Assembly (NCBI RefSeq): GCF_020880975.1
Contig: NZ_JAJIWP010000003.1
Coordinates: 372,001-436,000, forward strand
Length of the DNA stretch: 64,000 bases
Source: Mucilaginibacter sp. UR6-1
GTDB lineage: Bacteria > Bacteroidota > Bacteroidia > Sphingobacteriales > Sphingobacteriaceae
Direction: 5' to 3'
Below, one piece after another: positions 15,192-22,283 of this stretch (positions are counted from its first letter, which is position 1; every line of letters begins with the position of its first letter). The position numbers were made by a program, and so were the translations under genes. The notes beneath the pieces are model-generated. The model had not been told where the DNA came from. It searched no databases and saw nothing but the letters and a program-made list of their open reading frames with translations.

Positions 15192-17309
15192 ATGAAAAAA
15201 TTTACCTCACTACTTAGCGTTGCCGTAATGCTATACGGTTACACGCATGCACAAACCATGAATATTAAAACACTACCTTACCCCCAAACTAAAAAGGGCG
15301 ACGTAACCGACACTTATTTTAGTACCACCGTGCCTGATCCATACCGCTGGCTTGAAGATGACCGCGCCGCGGATACCAAAGCCTGGGTGCAGGAGGAAAA
15401 CAAGGTTACCCAAAACTATTTAGGGCAGATACCTTATCGCGAAAAGATAAAAGAACGCCTTACCGCCCTGTGGAACTACGAAAAATACAGCGCCCCGTTT
15501 AAAGAGGGTAAATACACCTACAATTATAAAAACGACGGCTTGCAAAGTCAATCAGTACTATGGCGCCAAACTAAGGATGGCCAGCCGGAGATTTTTCTTG
15601 ACCCTAATAAATTCTCAAAGGATGGTACCACGTCATTAGCGGGCATCAGCTTTACCAAGGATGGTAGTTTGGCCGCTTACCAGATCTCAGAAGGTGGGTC
15701 AGACTGGCGCAAGGTGATCGTTTTAAAAACGGATGATAAAAGCGTGGTTGGCGATACGCTGATCGACGTAAAGTTTTCGGGCACCGCATGGCATGGCAAC
15801 GATGGCTTTTATTACAGCAGCTACGATAAACCAAAAGAAGGTAGTCAGTTGGCGGGTTTAACCCAATACCACAAACTATTTTACCACAAACTGGGCACAC
15901 CGCAAACCGAGGATAAACTGATCTTTGGCGGCGATAAAACACCGCGACGCTACATTGGCGCGGGTTTAACTGAGGACGAGCGTTTCCTGGTAATAAGCGC
16001 GGCAACTTCTACCAGTGGTAATGAGCTTTATATTCAGGATTTGAGCAAACCGGGCAGCCCGATAATTAACATTGTAGATAATTTTGATAACGATAATAGT
16101 ATTGTTGATAACGTAGGCGAAAAGCTTTACATACATACCAATCTCAAAGCGCCTAATTACCGTTTGGTAACGGTTGATTTCAGCAACCCGAAATCATCAC
16201 AATGGAAAGACCTGATTCCTCAAACTGAAAATGTGCTGAATGTTTCAACTGGGGGCGGAAAAATTTTTGCCGAGTACCTGAAAGATGCCACCACATTTGT
16301 GCAGCAGTATGATATGAACGGCAAATTGGAGCGTAATATCGCCCTGCCGTCTGTAGGTTCGGCCGGTGGTTTTGGGGCAAAAAAGGAGGAGAAGGAATTG
16401 TATTACACCTTCACCTCGTACATTTACCCGTCAACCATATTCAAGTATGATATTGCCACCGGTAAATCTGAATTATATAAAAAATCGGGTGTGCAGTTTA
16501 ATCCTGAATTGTACGAATCAAAGCAGGTATTCTATAACTCAAAGGATGGTACCAAAATACCGATGATCATCACCTATAAAAAAGGTACGGTAATGAACGG
16601 TAAAAACCCGCTGTTGCTTTACGCTTATGGTGGCTTTAACGCCAGCATGACACCGGGTTTCAGCACCTCGAACATTGTATTGCTGGAGCATGGCGGCATT
16701 TACGCCGTACCAAACATACGTGGTGGTGGCGAGTATGGCGAAAAATGGCACCTTGCCGGTACCAAGCTTAAAAAGCAAAATGTGTTTGATGATTTTATAG
16801 CCGCTGCCGAATACCTCATCAAAAATAAATATACCTCAAAGGATTACCTGGCTGTTTCAGGCGGCTCTAACGGAGGTTTGCTGATAGGCGCTACCATTAC
16901 CCAACGCCCTGACCTGTGTAAGGTGGCCTTCCCGGCGGTAGGGGTGATGGATATGCTGCGCTACAATAAATTTACAGCCGGTGCAGGCTGGGCGTATGAT
17001 TATGGTACCGCCGAAGATTCAAAGGAGATGTTTGAGTACCTGTACAAATACTCGCCATATCATGCTATTAAACCGGCAAGCTACCCGGCTACCATGATCA
17101 CCACTGCCGATCATGACGACCGTGTGGTACCGGCGCACTCGTTCAAATTCGGGTCGCGTTTGCAGGAGATGCAAAAAGGCAGTGCGCCAATCCTGATCCG
17201 TATTGAAACCAATGCCGGTCATGGCGCGGGCCGTTCAACCGCCCAGGTAATTAGTGAGCAGGCCGATAAATGGTCGTTCATGTTTTACAATATGGGTGTT
17301 AAATGGTAA
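15192..17309 (+). CDS. Prolyl oligopeptidase (family S9A), exported
   Basis: A 705-residue serine peptidase that cleaves short peptides after proline. A signal peptide covers residues 1-20 (THA-Q). A seven-bladed propeller follows (about 80-440), then the alpha/beta-hydrolase domain with catalytic S559 in SGGSNGGLLIG, D643 in DHDDRVVP and H677 in AGHGAG, positions close to those of the mammalian enzyme. An upstream in-frame start at 15147 would add 15 residues and spoil the signal peptide, so the ATG at 15192 is chosen. Likely periplasmic peptide catabolism. It is a single-gene unit with its own strong terminator. Confidence 0.93.
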   Translation: MKKFTSLLSVAVMLYGYTHAQTMNIKTLPYPQTKKGDVTDTYFSTTVPDPYRWLEDDRAADTKAWVQEENKVTQNYLGQIPYREKIKERLTALWNYEKYSAPFKEGKYTYNYKNDGLQSQSVLWRQTKDGQPEIFLDPNKFSKDGTTSLAGISFTKDGSLAAYQISEGGSDWRKVIVLKTDDKSVVGDTLIDVKFSGTAWHGNDGFYYSSYDKPKEGSQLAGLTQYHKLFYHKLGTPQTEDKLIFGGDKTPRRYIGAGLTEDERFLVISAATSTSGNELYIQDLSKPGSPIINIVDNFDNDNSIVDNVGEKLYIHTNLKAPNYRLVTVDFSNPKSSQWKDLIPQTENVLNVSTGGGKIFAEYLKDATTFVQQYDMNGKLERNIALPSVGSAGGFGAKKEEKELYYTFTSYIYPSTIFKYDIATGKSELYKKSGVQFNPELYESKQVFYNSKDGTKIPMIITYKKGTVMNGKNPLLLYAYGGFNASMTPGFSTSNIVLLEHGGIYAVPNIRGGGEYGEKWHLAGTKLKKQNVFDDFIAAAEYLIKNKYTSKDYLAVSGGSNGGLLIGATITQRPDLCKVAFPAVGVMDMLRYNKFTAGAGWAYDYGTAEDSKEMFEYLYKYSPYHAIKPASYPATMITTADHDDRVVPAHSFKFGSRLQEMQKGSAPILIRIETNAGHGAGRSTAQVISEQADKWSFMFYNMGVKW

Positions 17310-17324
17310 GGCACTAAACTGTAT

Positions 17325-17370
17325 TAAAAAAGCGAAGCGGCTGCCCAAAAGGGTAGCCGCTTCGCTTTTT
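17325..17370. terminator. Strong hairpin terminator
   Basis: AAAAAAGCGAAGCGGCT-GCCC pairs with GGG-TAGCCGCTTCGC followed by six T; loop AAAA. It serves the oligopeptidase and, being symmetric, probably the convergent gene at 17389. Confidence 0.9.
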
Positions 17371-17388
17371 TATATATACGCAGATTTA

Positions 17389-17973
17389 TTATCCGCGTTT
17401 TAGTAAAGGTGTTTTTTTATCGTGACCGCCGCGTTTAAGCAAAGGCGTTTGGTGCTGATGGCCCTCACGTTTAAGTAATGGAGTTTGATGCTTATTACCG
17501 CCGCGTTTTAGCAAAGGTGTTTTTTTACCATAACTTTTATACTTTACATGGGTAACCTTGGCGTGGTGACCACGGTATTTAGTGTACTTAACATCGCGGC
17601 TATCGCGAATAACGGTTGTACTTGGGCGGCCTTTGTAGGTAATATATCTGTTATGTATTACCGTATGGTTACGCCAGGGGTCGCGGTCATTCAATACTAC
17701 CTTATAGCCTTTGTATAAGTTATAATTACGGTAACGTGTTGGCAGGTAAGTGCGGTGTACCCAAACATTATTATCTAAATATACATAACGGCGTGCAGGC
17801 ACATCGTAATAGGTATCAATATCCGGCAGGTAATAATAATTTACGTAATCATACCCGGTAGGGCCCCAAGCCGGCTGGCTGCCAATATTTATATTTACAC
17901 TTAATTGCGCGCTTGCTTTTTGTATAGTTAAAAAGCTTAGTAATATGGCTGTAGTTATAATGAGCTTTTTCAT
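17389..17973 (-). CDS. Exported Tyr-rich basic protein with 12-residue C-terminal repeats
   Basis: A 194-residue protein; I do not recognise the family. Signal peptide at residues 1-22 (KASA-Q). The middle part is rich in tyrosine, arginine and asparagine (VNYYYLPDIDTYYDVPARRYVYL, cut by several Pro). The C-terminal 46 residues contain four copies of TPLLKRGG spaced exactly 12 residues (36 bases) apart, joined by NKHQ, HQHQ and HDKK linkers. The tail is strongly basic and His-rich. The start ATG at 17973 gives the best signal peptide; 17979 is an alternative. Confidence 0.65.
   Translation of the reverse strand: MKKLIITTAILLSFLTIQKASAQLSVNINIGSQPAWGPTGYDYVNYYYLPDIDTYYDVPARRYVYLDNNVWVHRTYLPTRYRNYNLYKGYKVVLNDRDPWRNHTVIHNRYITYKGRPSTTVIRDSRDVKYTKYRGHHAKVTHVKYKSYGKKTPLLKRGGNKHQTPLLKREGHQHQTPLLKRGGHDKKTPLLKRG
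17391..17531 (-). repeat. 36-bp coding tandem repeat, four units
   Basis: Inside the preceding gene, the segment encoding TPLLKRGG repeats four times with a 36-base period. Copies differ mainly at third codon positions (CGTTTTAG, CGTTTAAG), which indicates selection on the peptide rather than recent DNA duplication. Confidence 0.8.
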
Positions 17974-18163
17974 AAACATTATTTGTTGTGTTTGAAGGTA
18001 AGACAACCATGTTATATAAAAAGTTTAAACACTCATTAGTTATTTATTATAAACTTTTATAAGTTACTTGTAATTAGATATTTAAAATATATTATTATGT
18101 ATAATTGATGTTTTGATACTTGAAATGTTAATTAAATAATTAACTCATAGTGTATCGAAGTGC

Positions 18164-19906
18164 TTAGTCTTCATCTTCATTATCGCTTGCTGCCGCGTCT
18201 TTTTTTACGGCCATAGCGGCTAACTGGGGTTTGCCGATTGTTTTGTATTTACCCTGGCCGGTAAGTACTGAGGTGAGCAGGGTTTTGTCCTGCATGGTTT
18301 TTATGGCTTCGGCCAATTCCTTATCGTATTTAAAGTGGGTTTCGTAACGCCCTTTCTCGTAATAGTAACGGGCGGATATTTCATTTTCCAGCAACTCCTT
18401 TATTTCCTGCTTATGCTGTTTAAGGTCGTTGCCTTTGCTGGCAAGTAACTTACTGCGTAATGATTCATATTCGGCCTGTATCTCTCCAAACTGCTTTTCA
18501 GTTGTGGCTTGTGTTTTCAGGCTGTTCAGCAGGGTTTCGGTAACGGTGGTGTATTTATAATCCTTGCCCGACAGATATTTTACAAAATCGTCATATTCGG
18601 CATCCGTAAGCGCGAACGAGCGTGCATCGGCAATTTTGGGGTGCGTGTTTTTATATTGTGTGGCGTAATCAAATATCAGCAGTTTGCCTACTAAAGTTTG
18701 GGTGATGCGGGCATATTTATCACGCTTTATCTCAATATCCGGCGATACACCGCTGCCATCATATACCGAACGGCCGTTCTTGGTCTTGAATTCATGGATG
18801 GATGAATCGGCTACCTTAACCACGCTGCCATCATTTTTACGGTGTGCGTAATCAAGCTCCTGTACGCAACGGCCCGATGCGGTGTAGTATTTGGCTACCG
18901 TTATCTTAACCAAACTATTGTAAGGTAAACTAAACGATTGCTGCACCAGCCCCTTACCAAAACTACGCTGACCGATCACCACGGCACGGTCAAGGTCCTG
19001 CAGTGTGCCGGCCACAATTTCTGATGCTGATGCCGAGCGGTTATTTACCAGTACTACCAGCGGCAGGTTAGGTTCAACCGGGGCACTTTGGGTGGCGTAT
19101 ACGTAGTTTTTCTCCTTTATTTTACCCATTTGCGATACCACCTTTATATCCTTGGGTACAAAAAGGTTCACAATTTTAACAGCTTCCTGCAAAATACCGC
19201 CGCCGTTTGAGCGCAGATCGAGGATGATGCCTGCCGGGTTGTTCTTTTTAACAGCGGTTAATGCGGTGTTTACTTCTTCGGCAGATCGTTCCAGGAATTT
19301 ATCAAGTTTGATATAGCCCATATTGCCATCAACCATGCCGTAATAGCTTACATTAGGTTGCTTAATTTCATCACGTAAAAGCGTTTTTTCGATAGGATTA
19401 GCCTCACCCGGGCGTTTTAGCACAATTTTTATGGGCGCGCCTTTTGGTCCTTTAAGCAATTGGCTAACCTCCTCATTATTTTTACCGTTAAGGGTAATGT
19501 CGTTTATTTTTAATACCTGATCGCCTGCACGTACATCATTTTTTTGCGCCGGGAAGCCGGTGAATACATCAGATATATAAACCTTTTCGTCGCGCGTAAA
19601 TATGGATGCGCCAATGCCGCCATATTGCGTGCTGATATAATGCAGCTTATAATCCTCAATTTCTGACTCAGGTACAAATTCTGTATAAGGGTCAAGGCCG
19701 TTAAGCATGGCATCAACCCCGGTTTTTACCATTTTGGCCGAGTTGATATCGTCAACATAATTAATATTTACCTCCTTGTACAACGAGGCAAAAACATCAA
19801 GATTTTTTGATATCTGGAAAAGGTCATCCTTAAAACTGAAGGTAATGGCGGCGGCGGCAACAATGCCGGTTACTAAAAACTGTACTTTATATTTCTTGAT
19901 GTTCAC
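18164..19906 (-). CDS. C-terminal processing peptidase (family S41)
   Basis: A 580-residue envelope protease. A membrane anchor/signal lies at residues 8-25, a PDZ domain at about 92-165 (YGGIGASIF...AGDQVLKIND), and the S41 core at 190-400 with Ser/Lys dyad S293 in NNRSASASEIVAG and K318 in GQRSFGKGLVQ. The C-terminus (about 440-581) is helical and ends in acidic residues. Start: a GTG at 19906 is preferred because a terminator hairpin of the upstream gene ends at 19944, inside the longer open frame. It probably degrades or trims periplasmic proteins with C-terminal tags. Confidence 0.9.
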   Translation of the reverse strand: MNIKKYKVQFLVTGIVAAAAITFSFKDDLFQISKNLDVFASLYKEVNINYVDDINSAKMVKTGVDAMLNGLDPYTEFVPESEIEDYKLHYISTQYGGIGASIFTRDEKVYISDVFTGFPAQKNDVRAGDQVLKINDITLNGKNNEEVSQLLKGPKGAPIKIVLKRPGEANPIEKTLLRDEIKQPNVSYYGMVDGNMGYIKLDKFLERSAEEVNTALTAVKKNNPAGIILDLRSNGGGILQEAVKIVNLFVPKDIKVVSQMGKIKEKNYVYATQSAPVEPNLPLVVLVNNRSASASEIVAGTLQDLDRAVVIGQRSFGKGLVQQSFSLPYNSLVKITVAKYYTASGRCVQELDYAHRKNDGSVVKVADSSIHEFKTKNGRSVYDGSGVSPDIEIKRDKYARITQTLVGKLLIFDYATQYKNTHPKIADARSFALTDAEYDDFVKYLSGKDYKYTTVTETLLNSLKTQATTEKQFGEIQAEYESLRSKLLASKGNDLKQHKQEIKELLENEISARYYYEKGRYETHFKYDKELAEAIKTMQDKTLLTSVLTGQGKYKTIGKPQLAAMAVKKDAAASDNEDED

Positions 19907-19943
19907 TTTGGCTCTGTTCGTCGTTACTAAAAATATAAATGTA

Positions 19944-19974
19944 CAAAAAAGCCCCCCGGTTTTAGCGGAGGGCT
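19944..19974 (-). terminator. Terminator of the CsbD-like gene
   Basis: AGCCC-CCCG / CGG-AGGGCT hairpin with loop TTTTAG, followed on the minus strand by a T run. It lies between the CsbD-like gene (ending at 19983) and the S41 start, and so shows that the S41 gene begins downstream. Confidence 0.8.
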
Positions 19975-19982
19975 CTGAAATT

Positions 19983-20198
19983 TTACAAGCGGTTGTTATC
20001 AATATTAACCAGCGCTTTTTTGAGGGTGAACACCACATAATTACGGTCGCGGTTAACGAGGTCCATAATCCGTGTTATCAGGTTATCTTCCTGCCCTTCG
20101 GTATATTGTAGCTGCGCATCAGTAAGATGGTTGTACTTGCGTTGCAGTTTTATTTTTACGCGGTTCCAGTCCTGGTTGCTAATGCTTATTTCGGCCAT
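19983..20198 (-). CDS. CsbD/YjbJ-like stress protein
   Basis: A 71-residue soluble protein. The pattern NQDWNRVKIKLQRKYNHLTD, then LQYTEGQEDNLITRIMDLVN, is that of the CsbD family (helical; general stress-induced in several bacteria, exact role unknown). The family's typical W-x-x-x-K-x-x-x-x-K-Y pattern is intact. The ATG at 20198 is preferred over an upstream start at 20219 because CsbD proteins begin just before this Trp-Asn segment. It is a single-gene unit with its own terminator. Confidence 0.8.
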   Translation of the reverse strand: MAEISISNQDWNRVKIKLQRKYNHLTDAQLQYTEGQEDNLITRIMDLVNRDRNYVVFTLKKALVNIDNNRL

Positions 20199-20638
20199 GC
20201 TTATAATGAGTTTATGCAAAAATATAAAAAAATGTAATTTATGGAATAGCGTGTTGGCGGGATACCCCTCCTAAATTCTCCCCGAGAGGTAGGCCTTAAA
20301 TAATCATGTCATTTCAATCACGTATTGGCTTTACCGCTTTGTCATGCTGAGCTTATCGAAGCACTCACCACTTGTAAGGCCCCTCGCTCGCCCTTCGACG
20401 GGCTCAGGGTGACATGGCCTGCGCTATTCTTTGTATGCGTTTGGCGACAGATTTCTCCTCGTTCGAAATGACAAGAAAGTCAATATGATGAAGGGATTCC
20501 ATTCCCTCCTCGGGGAGGGTCAGGGAGGGGTTTAATAAGCTATCCCAACTTGATGTTTGTTAAATTTAACACAAACCGGTTAAACTATTGTTAACTATCG
20601 AACATCTAAACCGATGTTGAACCAAATTTTTACACAAC
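20199..20638. repeat. Gene-free stretch with a mosaic of dispersed repeats
   Basis: Four repeat kinds sit in a row: a degraded pyrimidine-rich hairpin at 20262-20290; an REP-like palindrome at 20340-20415; a short element at 20445-20478 (CAGATTTCTCCTCGTTCGAAATGAC cut around the centre) also seen near 1358; and another pyrimidine-rich hairpin at 20499-20535 (TTCCCTCCTCGGGGAGGG, AGGGAGGGG). After that comes the leader of the outer membrane protein gene at 20639. No open reading frame of interest. Confidence 0.65.
20340..20415. repeat. REP-like palindromic repeat, copy 1
   Basis: GTCATGCTGAGCTTATCGAAG at one end (split after GAGC) and CTTCGACGGGCTCAGGGTGAC at the other are inverted copies, with about 30 bases between. 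Other copies: 45680-45758, 45800-45878, 50712-50788, 58725-58799. All are intergenic. Confidence 0.8.
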
Positions 20639-21205
20639 ATGAAAAAGTACTTTTTATCAGTAGCAATGCTGGTGGCATGTTTCATCAGCGCAAAGGCCCA
20701 GGTTACAGTTGGGGCAAAGGCAGGCGTTACCTTTTCAAAAATTAATACCGATGAGTTAAAGGAATCAAGCGTTGCAGGCTACCAGGTAGGTGGTTTTGCC
20801 CGCATTGGTTCAAACTGGTTTTTACAGCCCGAGCTTTATTTAGGCAGCAGCGGTGGTAAATTCGAGAGTGATGATAATACTTACAGCGGCAAAGTGCGCT
20901 TTACTACACTCAATATTCCGGTATTGATAGGTAAAAGCTTCGGTCAGGAAGATCTGAACCTGCATTTGGTTGCCGGTCCGGTTTACTCGGCCATATTGAG
21001 CGATAGCCGCAGCTTTGGCGATAATGTGAACGAGGCTTTCCGTAACTACAAAAGCAGCACGCTGGGCTTTCAGGCCGGCGGCGGTGTTGACGTTGGTAAC
21101 ATTACGGTCGATTTGCGTTACGAAGGCGGCCTGAGCAAGGTGAGCAACTACTTTGATCAGCGCCAGAGCCTTTGGGCATTGAGTGTTGGCTATAAATTCT
21201 TTTAA
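20639..21205 (+). CDS. Outer membrane beta-barrel protein (porin family)
   Basis: A 188-residue protein with a signal peptide (residues 1-20, ISAKA-QV). The mature part is a small eight-stranded barrel: GAKAGVTFSKI at the start, alternating hydrophobic strands (YQVGGFARIG, WFLQPELYLG, FTTLNIPVLIG, LHLVAGPVY), the typical GGGVDVGNITVDLRYEGGLSKV turn, and the terminal SVGYKFF ending in aromatic F for Bam recognition. It matches the OMP_b-brl_2 type. Function unknown. Terminator follows at 21231. Confidence 0.85.
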   Translation: MKKYFLSVAMLVACFISAKAQVTVGAKAGVTFSKINTDELKESSVAGYQVGGFARIGSNWFLQPELYLGSSGGKFESDDNTYSGKVRFTTLNIPVLIGKSFGQEDLNLHLVAGPVYSAILSDSRSFGDNVNEAFRNYKSSTLGFQAGGGVDVGNITVDLRYEGGLSKVSNYFDQRQSLWALSVGYKFF

Positions 21206-21230
21206 CGGCTGATAGTCAGAGATCAAAAGG

Positions 21231-21263
21231 AAAGCCGCGGTTTAATTACTGCGGCTTTCTTTG
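21231..21263 (+). terminator. Terminator after the outer membrane protein gene
   Basis: AAAGCCGC / GCGGCTTT stem around a 12-base loop, followed by CTTTGTTT. Located 25 bases after the stop. Confidence 0.8.
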
Positions 21264-21288
21264 TTTAAAACATATTGTATATTAGCTT

Positions 21289-21498
21289 ATGCAATCATCA
21301 GTTATTAAAAAGCTAATAGTTCCGGTTATTATATTTTGTAGTATGTTGGTGCTCAATATTGTCAATATTATAGATGGTGTTGAACATCACAAAATGTGGA
21401 AAGTAATTATTGCTTCAATAGCGGCAGTACTTTTCGTTATTTCATTAACCGTATTAGTTATCAGGGCTATTAAGCTAAGCAGGGAACAATCAGCCTGA
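21289..21498 (+). CDS. Small two-helix membrane protein
   Basis: A 69-residue protein. Hydrophobic segments at about residues 8-27 (LIVPVIIFCSMLVLNIVNII) and 38-59 (WKVIIASIAAVLFVISLTVLVI) are separated by DGVEHHK; the tail IKLSREQSA is basic. The gene begins at an ATG with no Shine-Dalgarno, as usual for this phylum. No family recognised. The length and clean hydrophobic pattern argue that it is real, but coding evidence for such a short gene is limited. Confidence 0.5.
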   Translation: MQSSVIKKLIVPVIIFCSMLVLNIVNIIDGVEHHKMWKVIIASIAAVLFVISLTVLVIRAIKLSREQSA

Positions 21499-21514
21499 AC
21501 CAGCCTGTAATCAT

Positions 21515-22165
21515 CTATTCCACCAAAATATTCTCGCCAAATTTTTGCGATACGGTGGTATGATCCTTTCCGTTAATGCTGATCACCAACGAATTATCAA
21601 AAGTTATTTTTTCTACAAGTTGTATTTGTGTGCCAATACCTATGTTGAGTTTAAGCAGGTATTGCAAAAATGCGCTGCTGGTATCTCGCACGGCAGCCAC
21701 GCGGCAGGTGCTGCCGGTTTTCATGGCGGCAAGGGTAACCGAATAGGGTTTGGCCATTTTGCCGTTAGCCTTGGGTATCGGGTCGCCATGCGGGTCATAC
21801 TCCGGGAAACCCAGGAATTTGTCTAACCGGTCGGCCAGGGTATCATTATTAATATGCTCCAGCTCCTCGGCAATGTCATGTATCTCATCCCAGTGGTAGC
21901 CTAATTTTTCAAGCAAAAATACTTCCCAAAGGCGGTGGCGGCGCACTATAAGTACCGCATCTTTTTGCCCCTGCTGAGTTAGTTCCACGCCTTTTTTCTT
22001 GTCGTATTCTATCAGTTGCTTTTCGCTAAGCTTGCGTATCATATCTACCACAGATGCCGGGTTATTGCCCAGTGACTCGGCTATGGCTGTGGGCGTTATT
22101 TTGCCCTCATCCTGCGATAGGCGGTAAATAGCCTTTAAATAATTTTCTTCTGATAGTGTATACAT
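21515..22165 (-). CDS. mntR: DtxR/MntR-family metal-dependent repressor
   Basis: A 216-residue transcription factor. Residues 1-65 form the winged helix (ENYLKAIYRLSQ, TPTAIAESLGNNPASVVDMIRKLSEKQLIEYDKKKGVELT). Residues 70-135 form the metal-binding dimerisation domain with RRHRLWEVFLLEKLGYHWDEIHDIAEELEHI, holding the usual Glu/His ligands. The C-terminal part (about 150-216) is an FeoA/SH3-like domain. The protein senses Mn or Fe; which metal cannot be decided. A perfect palindrome at 22214-22231 lies 49 bases upstream, and a TATGTTTG box (minus strand, 22185-22192) could be its -7 element, suggesting autoregulation. Confidence 0.88.
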   Translation of the reverse strand: MYTLSEENYLKAIYRLSQDEGKITPTAIAESLGNNPASVVDMIRKLSEKQLIEYDKKKGVELTQQGQKDAVLIVRRHRLWEVFLLEKLGYHWDEIHDIAEELEHINNDTLADRLDKFLGFPEYDPHGDPIPKANGKMAKPYSVTLAAMKTGSTCRVAAVRDTSSAFLQYLLKLNIGIGTQIQLVEKITFDNSLVISINGKDHTTVSQKFGENILVE

Positions 22166-22213
22166 CCTTAAAACAACAAGTACACAAACATAGTTAATAG
22201 TTTAAATAAATAA

Positions 22214-22231
22214 AATTAGTCTTGACTAATT
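22214..22231. promoter_or_regulatory. Perfect palindrome, likely DtxR/MntR operator
   Basis: AATTAGTC-TT-GACTAATT: eight paired positions on each side of a 2-base centre, located in the 118-base divergent region between the DtxR/MntR-type gene and a TonB receptor. Size, AT-rich ends and the GTC/GAC core suit a DtxR-family dimer site. The assignment is inference from position and symmetry. Confidence 0.7.
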
Positions 22232-22283
22232 ATATTTATGTTATTTATTGAATTTAATATTTATGTTTGTGCAAAATAAATAT

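Noticed and set aside
19907..20038. N-terminal extension of the S41 peptidase
   Set aside because: It contains the terminator of the CsbD-like gene and overlaps that gene's 3' end.
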